From positions 7,490,105 to 7,554,104 of the forward strand of contig JALGQZ010000013.1 in the NCBI GenBank assembly GCA_023105745.1: a stretch of DNA of 64,000 bases. The letters are read 5' to 3'. The notes under the pieces are model-generated. The model ran no database searches. It saw nothing but the letters and a program-made list of their open reading frames with translations, and was not told the origin of the DNA. Origin of the DNA: Austropuccinia psidii. Lineage: Eukaryota; Basidiomycota; Pucciniomycetes; Pucciniales; Sphaerophragmiaceae. Position numbers and translations under genes: made by a program. Below, in pieces: positions 57,880-64,000 of this stretch (positions within the stretch are counted from its first letter, which is position 1; each line of letters starts with the position of its first letter).

Positions 57880-59512
57880 TATTTCTAGTGTTTTTGAGCC
57901 TTATGAGAAGTTTATTAGCTTCAGGTATGTCCTTTTCTGCCAACCATTCATCTTCACAAGTTGGGTCACTGTACCTAACAAGGTATTCCCTCACTTTCTT
58001 GGTTCTTAACTTCCTTTCTTTGAGAACTTTGGTGATTTTCCTAGTACCAGAAGATTAAATAGGAGTTATATGCTGGCTAACTTTATCAATCAAAGGAAAC
58101 TTTTCAGCATCACTAGATTTATATGGCTTTACAAAGCTTACTAGAAATGTAGGATGCTTATTGCTAAGCTCTCCAGATAATTCTACTTCAATTGCATTTT
58201 CCCCATGGAGGACCTTAATAGAAAAGGTTCCTGCAAAGAAGTCTTGGAGTTTTTTACATCCCTTGATGTTATTGATTTAGTGGTGGATACAAACACTAAA
58301 TCTCCCACTTTGAAATCTGGAGCGGCATGTGATTTGTCCCATTTGTCTTTGGCATATGAAAATGAGTCCTCCATGCACCTTATGGCATGCTTTCTAGCTT
58401 TGTCTAGCATTCCTTTGAAGATAATAGCTGTGGGATTTATTTCAATCAAATCCTTCCTTAATGAATCTTGGGGTAATTTGGGATTCCATCCCTTCTCTAG
58501 AATAGCAGGAGTCTTATTGGTGCTGGAATGAATGGATGTTTTATATTCCAATTCCAGTTCTGGTAAGAGAGTACACCAATCATGGTTGAACCCATCACAA
58601 TATTTGAATTCAAGGCCGTATGCACAAAATCTTATTACCATATTTTCCAGAGTTTGGATCATTCTCTCAGCCAGACCATCAGGTTGTGGGTGGTTGGCTG
58701 TAGAGAAGGACAACTTTGTTCCAAATAATTGGTGGAGATTTGTCCATAGTGCTGAGGTGAGTTTCGGATCTCTGTCACTAATGATATTTGTGAATATGCC
58801 AGTCCATGATATTACTCTATTCTATATTAGAAGAGCTGTATCCTTGGCTGTATCATCCTTGTGACATGGTAGAGAGATTGGAGTCTTACTAAATCTGTCA
58901 AAAATCACTAGAAATGCATTATAACTTCTATCACCCCTTGTGGTAGGCCAGTTACACAATCCATGTGGACAATTTCACAAGGTTTTCTGGGTTCTTGGAT
59001 TTTGATCATATTTCCAAGTCTTTTGCCAGTGGATTTATTTGCCTTTTGACATCTTTCACAGGTTTTGCAATACTCTGAATCATGTTTGTGCCACATTGGC
59101 CACCATATACAGGTCTTTGTTTTTCTCTTGTCCTGTCCTCAGGCAGATGTCATGAGAAGGGGCTGTAATGGCACTCTTTCAGTACAAGGTATATTAAGGA
59201 CCTGTCCACAACTGTCATTACACATATATGCTTAGTTCTGTGGTAAATTATACCATCAAAAAAGTGAAATCTTCCTTCATCATATGATTTATTCCATATT
59301 TCATCTAAGGCATGTATCAAAGAGTTGTCTTTACAGTATTTGGTAAGCAATTGGCATAGGATGTTACAATTATTATCTTGAGTATAGCTGTTTCTTACTT
59401 CCTCAAAGAATGTTGTGTTCAGATCTGTAACACTTATTCCTTCTATTGGGATCTGTGGGGAAGCTTCTTCTGGCACATAAGCAGGATTATAAATATTATT
59501 TTTTAATGGCAA
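57880..59512 (-). pseudogene. Element E integrase and chromodomain remnant
   Basis: Chromodomain-like and C-terminal parts are at 57880-58180, the core with [13 protein letters not shown] at 58183-58713, the zinc finger half at 58908-59096, and the region before it at 59150-59512. The segments are in different frames, so the gene has several indels. Confidence 0.85.
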
Positions 59513-60870
59513 TCTGCTCAGTCAATCTGCATTTTTATGAATATTTCAATCTTTGTGAACAATAGGCATATTACCTCTATACTCCTGTATGGCTATTTGC
59601 CATCTGAGCATGTGCCTTTTGGGTATTTTCATGTTTAAGAGCTATTTAACAGTGGTAAAATCTGTTATCACGTCAAAAACACATCCTTCTAGAAATCAAT
59701 TGAGTTTCTCTAAGGACCAGACAAGGCATAAACACTCCATCTGACTTGCCCCATATCTAGCTTCAGTTGGTTTGATTTGCCTGGATATGAAGCATATGGG
59801 TCCTTCCACAGGTTTATCATTTATAATCTGGGCTTGATGAAGTGCAGAACCTAGCCCATCCCCTGATGCATCAATATAAAGCTTAAAGGGAAGCTTAAAG
59901 TCTGGCATCAGTAAGAGTGGGGCAGTGGTCAAGGCTTTTCTTAAAGATACAAAGGCTTTCACTCTGTCAACAGTCATTTCAAATACTGTTTCTTTGTCAC
60001 ATAATTTATAAAGAGGTTTTGCTATGGATGCAAAATCTTCAATATGCTTTCTGTAATATCCTGCAAATCCCAAAAATGACTTAATTTCTTTTTTTGTTCT
60101 GAGGCATAGGTTTCAGTAGCACTTCTGCAACTTTGTTTTTGAAAATTCCAAGGGATAAACCAGATACTAAATGCCTCAGTGCTTTGAGTTCTTGAAATCC
60201 AAAATGAAATTTCTTTAAAGAAATTTTCATGTTTACAGATTGAATTTTGCTCAAACCTCTGGATAATCTGTATATATTTTCTTCCCAAGTCTTGGAACAG
60301 ACAATAATGTCATCAATGTAGATGATTAACCATCATTCTGAAAGTTCTTCAGGGAAGATTTCATTCATCATTCTTTGAAAGTGTGAAGGTTCATTCTTGA
60401 TACCAAAATGCATCCTCAAATATTCATACACTCCACAATAAACAATAATCCTCAAGTATTTTCTTTCCCTTTGTGTCACCACATTTTGATGGAATCCTTT
60501 ACAGGAATCCATGGTTCTTATATACACTGCTTGAGATATTTGGGTAAGGGGAATTTGGATTTTTGGTATTGGGTACCTGTCTGGAACAGTGTAAGTATTC
60601 ATAGCTGTAGAATCCCCAGCCATTCTAGATTTTCCATTATTCCATGCCACTATGACTGGTGTAGTTATTTCTACCTCCTCATTGTGGCCAACATTTCTTA
60701 TTACCTCAAGGTCTAGAAGCTCTTTAATATGGATTTTAAGAGATTCTCTTGATTTAGGACTTTCTGGATATGCAGGTCTTCTCAAGAGTAGTGGGTAGGG
60801 TCTTTCAATATTAAGAATGATATCAACCTCATGACCAAAATTTGCTCCCAGTGGCTCGTTATCTGATGCA
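59513..60870 (-). pseudogene. Element E RNase H and reverse transcriptase remnant
   Basis: RNase H and connection ([20 protein letters not shown]) are at 59696-60073. Palm and fingers ([17 protein letters not shown] to MHFGIKNEPSHFQRM) are at 60333-60785, ending at a TGA where A has Gly. The YIDD block follows the stop near 60310. It lacks the two TAA codons seen in B and D. Confidence 0.87.
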
Positions 60871-61650
60871 AAGGCTTCTTTTTGGTCATATAAAAGGGCA
60901 TAAAGTTCACTTTCTTGTTTATCAGTGAGATAAAGACTGATTTCAGCTTCATTTAACTGTTCATATTTGAGCTTTTCTAAATCTAAGCTGACTGGTGATA
61001 CTTTTTTTATTAAAATTTGTCTTTTAAATGGTAAAAAGGCAAATTTTTGACGCTTATTGTCCCCAATAGTAAATTATCTTTCTTTGTTGTTAAGTAAGTC
61101 TATGCCATACATGATCAAATAGTCATTTCCCAATATAAAATGGGTACTAGAGCAATTTTCCATAACAACATATTCAACAGTTACTCTTAAATTTCCATCT
61201 ATATGTGGAAATATGACAGTAGTCTCAAATATTCCCAATGCTTTCATTGGACTACTTGCACTATTAAATTTTATGCCATCAATTGGCAATAATTTATATT
61301 CAAAATTTGGTACACAAGTCTTAAGAAAATATATGCCAACACAAGAGGAGAAGCCTCCAGAGTGAAGTAAAAGGTTAGTGGGTTTTTTATCAATTACCAC
61401 TTCTGTTATACAGGAGTTACCAGCTGTATAACCTTTTCCCCTGTTTGGTTTTGTTTTCATTAGTTGTGCATCTTGAATTTTTGATAAATCGAGTTGACCA
61501 TTTCTTAATTGTGGCAAGTGGGAAAAAGATTGCATGATGTCAAAAGTGGCATTGATATTCTCTATATATTTTGAAGATTCAGAAAATATTGATGATTTAT
61601 CATCTGAATTATCTTCAACTACCTCATCCTTTTCAACATCAGGCTCCTTT
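60871..61650 (-). pseudogene. Element E protease remnant
   Basis: 61074-61535 is open with [15 protein letters not shown] at its start, as in A. The active-site triad reads HSG (near 61362) instead of D-T/S-G, so the catalytic Asp is lost. Downstream sequence to 60871 continues in another frame. Confidence 0.85.
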
Positions 61651-63131
61651 TGATGTTGATTTCATTGATTTTCCCTTTCTTCAGAAATGTATTAGCTAAA
61701 TGTGTGGTGCTTTGGCAAATATGGCACTTTCTCATTACATCTGCAAATTCATACTCAATCTTATTAGAATTTTATTTGGGATTTTTGTACACAAAATCTT
61801 TCCAAGGTATATTAAACCTTGTTTTGAGATTTACCCTACTAGAACCAATTCTGGTTCTGGTGGTTACTTCTTCCAATATATTAATGATATCTTATGCTTA
61901 AGATCTTCAGTAGTCCTGCTTTTGACAGCATGCTCTAAGTCACCTCCACATTGTCTTAGAGTTTTTCTATGAATCATAAATTCTGACATGTCAGTATCTA
62001 ATGCTGTCAATATGTCTTTTTGTGGAAAAACCATGGTAGATCTTTGTTTTTGTCAGAATTTAATTTATGAGATTCAAAGGCTGTTTCAACCTTAAATCTC
62101 CAAGCATCATTGGCCCATTTGTTGACAATTTGGGTTTTCCCCCAAGTCCAACTTTGGTGTCCATGTGCCTGTCTCAATTTTACATACCATCTGTGTGCTG
62201 ATCTGGTAAAAAAGGTGTTAAATCTTGCTGTTACCATTCTTTCAGGTAATTAAAAATCCTCTTTAATCATTTCAATACCTCAGATTAATTCCATATTGTC
62301 ATACTCTCCTTCACCACTGAAGTGAGACCATTCTTTAAGTTTTGGTACTTCTTTCAAGAGTTCTTGGCCCATTGATTGTTCCAATTTATGAAAAGAAGTG
62401 GAAAATTCATTGTTTAACTGTCAATTTTCAAAATTCAATACTTGTGGATTGGGAATTCCTGCACCCTCATTTGGATTCAAAGGTGTAGACATCCCAGGTA
62501 AGGTGTGCAGTAATTGCTCAATATCATTCATTTTACTGTTGCTACACCTTTGAAAATTTCTGAGCTCATGTTGGAATCTTTTTATTAAATTTATTATGTC
62601 AACTTTATAAATATCTTACTTATGTGTTAATTCTTGCCATAATTCTGTCTGTCTAGTATGATCAAAAGTGACTTGATTCAATTTCATTGTTAATCTTGAT
62701 ATTTTTTGTTGTGAGGTGTCAAAACGCTTTTTCAAGGCAATTGTATATGTCTTTACTTCAGTACATGAATGTGAAATATCATCAAGGACTTTCTCATTAT
62801 CTTCTTTGATAATATTTATGGCTTGTTTTATTCGTGCTTCAATTATGCCATCAATATTGAATTTGGAATATTTGTTTTTTAATTCTGTAATAATGGCAGA
62901 TTGTTCATTTAATTTATTTCCAAATGAATTCTCATTATCAGAAGCTGTAATTGTTCTTAAAAGATGTTCAAAACACATAAGTTCCTCATTTATTTGGCTC
63001 AGACTTAAGCTATTTGTCTTAAGATGTTTACAAATTGATGAATTTCCATAAGAAATGTGACTTTTTATGTTATTTATAGCTATATACAAGTTTGGAATGC
63101 CATCTAGAATATCAGAAATCATTTCTGACAT
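61651..63131 (-). pseudogene. Element E Gag remnant
   Basis: The N-terminal coiled-coil region is open at 62616-63131 (starting MSEMISDI) and the core segment [13 protein letters not shown] is at 62007-62237. The knuckle area near 61710 is shifted. The start ATGs sit at the ORF1 stop as in A (overlap ATGA at 63122-63119). Confidence 0.82.
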
Positions 63132-63750
63132 TTTAGTCTGGCTTCCTTCATTGTTCTGGCCATCTGAAATACATTTTCCATGGCACCCTTCTGAATCTTT
63201 GGGATTCTGTAGCCCTGGCTGTAAGGGTCTGTGGCTGTTGCTTTGCCTTTGACTTTGCTCTGAGCTTGTGGCTGCTTTCTCACGTTGGAGTTGCTACTTC
63301 TGGCTACTGGGGCTGTTTTTGGAACTTGCTTGGGTGGTGGAGGGTTGTTTTTCATCCATTCTGCTGTTAAAAGCATCATTTTTTTCTTTTCCATCAATGG
63401 ATTCCATCCATTGAGTAACTTGCAAGTGCTGGGATGGCCCAGGAACTTTCTTACAGTGAGGTAAGAATTCATGCAGTTTTTCCACAGATCTGCAGGGATC
63501 CGGTACTCTGTTTGCTGCAATGCATTGTTTTAGGCCTTCTGGCTTGCGTGGTGTATGTCCACTGAGGCTTCTTGTGGCAGTCTCAGCTCTTTTTGGAGGT
63601 AAAACAGGATTATCAGCTTCAGAATGGCATCATTTGTCAGTTTGGGATCCCTTTACTCACCCTTGTCCTTCTGTAATTGATTGGCTTCTGCCAAAACTAT
63701 GTCTAAACCCTTTTTGGGAGCTTCTTGAGGGGTTATATCTGGCTCCTGAT
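63119..63750 (-). pseudogene. Element E ORF1, second exon
   Basis: Begins after acceptor ACCAG at 63751 and reads in phase with the 63814 exon (QEPDITPQEAPKKG). It has a TAA after about 30 codons, then is recognisable to 63119 with GWNPL and [20 protein letters not shown], ending KCQK-TGA. Confidence 0.55.
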
Positions 63751-63813
63751 CTGGTTGAAGGCATATTTATTATTAAAAAGCTTAAAAATAGCAATTTTAC
63801 GTTAAAAACTTAC
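63751..63813 (-). other. Candidate 63-bp intron of element E
   Basis: Consensus GTAAGT donor and CCAG acceptor, the same length as in A. The gag-frame ATG is at 63764-63762, 14 nt before the exon. Confidence 0.6.
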
Positions 63814-64000
63814 TATTGGCCAAATTCTTTGCCTTCTGAAGGGTATTACTTATGTCGAAGTTAATTAATTCAGAAGAAATTGGCTCTGGGAGGTTGTTCT
63901 GAGTTATAATAATTGTGCTATTATAGTCAGAATTAGCATTACTGGTAGGAATAATGCTAGTACCTGTTGATACAGTTCCAATATTCTCTAGTATTACCAT
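63814..64000 (-). CDS. Element E ORF1 exon, cut by window end
   Basis: Homologous to 4283-4480 of A (EPISSELIN.DISNTLQKAKNLA). It is open throughout but incomplete at the 5' side, and ends in phase 1 at the donor. An ATG lies at the very edge (64000). Confidence 0.55.

Larger units (their letters stand above)
56434..64000 (-). mobile_element. Element E: decayed A-family element running off the window
   Basis: Minus strand: truncated 3' LTR (56434-57838), purine tract, then integrase, RNase H, RT, protease, Gag and ORF1, each in several frames, to the ORF1 exon at the window end. Its 5' LTR lies outside. The missing LTR end (about 370 bp relative to A) falls at the boundary with D. Confidence 0.88.

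Noticed and set aside
1..64000. CRISPR arrays, tRNA or rRNA genes, telomeric repeats
   Set aside because: None seen; direct repeats present are LTRs, target duplications or simple AT tracts.

Overview
The window is a dense nest of long-terminal-repeat (LTR) retrotransposons of the Ty3/gypsy superfamily in an AT-rich eukaryotic genome. The order of domains (Gag with a CCHC knuckle, aspartic protease, reverse transcriptase with YIDD, RNase H, integrase with HHCC and DDE residues, then a C-terminal chromodomain-like segment) marks them as chromovirus-type. Candidate introns of 63-88 bp and the style of the Pol proteins suggest a basidiomycete, most likely a rust fungus (Pucciniales, for example the myrtle-rust lineage). 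That placement is recognition and inference, not a search result. I see no convincing host gene, tRNA, rRNA or CRISPR array.

Layout. 1-105: scrap of a Ty3/gypsy integrase. 106-2251: AT-rich, no gene seen. Element A (plus strand) spans 2257-22813 with 5-bp target duplications TCTTA. Its integrase gene is split by element B (minus strand, 9369-20075, target duplication ACTGG, LTRs almost identical, so a recent insertion). 22819-28641: AT-rich flank holding one decayed gene of unknown function (about 26257-28071) with a 72-bp candidate intron. 28642-29345: half of an A-like LTR, cut by element F (minus strand). F's LTR is itself split by element C (plus strand, 29771-39141, target duplication ATAAT). 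F continues to 44063, where element D begins (plus strand, 44064-56433). D lacks a target duplication, has LTRs of two different subfamilies and carries a 1.87-kb solo-LTR-like insertion in its 3' LTR. Element E (minus strand, an eroded A relative) fills 56434-64000 and runs out of the window.

The most interesting signal is the 5' organisation of these elements. Upstream of gag, each family has a second coding region, called ORF1 here. It is reached by splicing through a short intron, and it overlaps a long open frame that is in register with gag. The first AUG of the long frame lies inside that intron, 11-20 nt before the acceptor, in all five copies that can be examined (A, B, C, D, E). In the least decayed copies (A and B) the whole stretch from the 5' LTR to that AUG has no sense-strand ATG (446 and 740 nt), although each has about 11 on the opposite strand. 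This suggests that splicing decides whether ribosomes translate ORF1 or the gag frame.

Most copies are damaged: stops, frameshifts, lost catalytic residues, and LTRs with internal deletions. B looks youngest, yet it carries two in-frame TAA codons in pol at the same places as D. B may therefore have been mobilised in trans or by an unusual decoding route.
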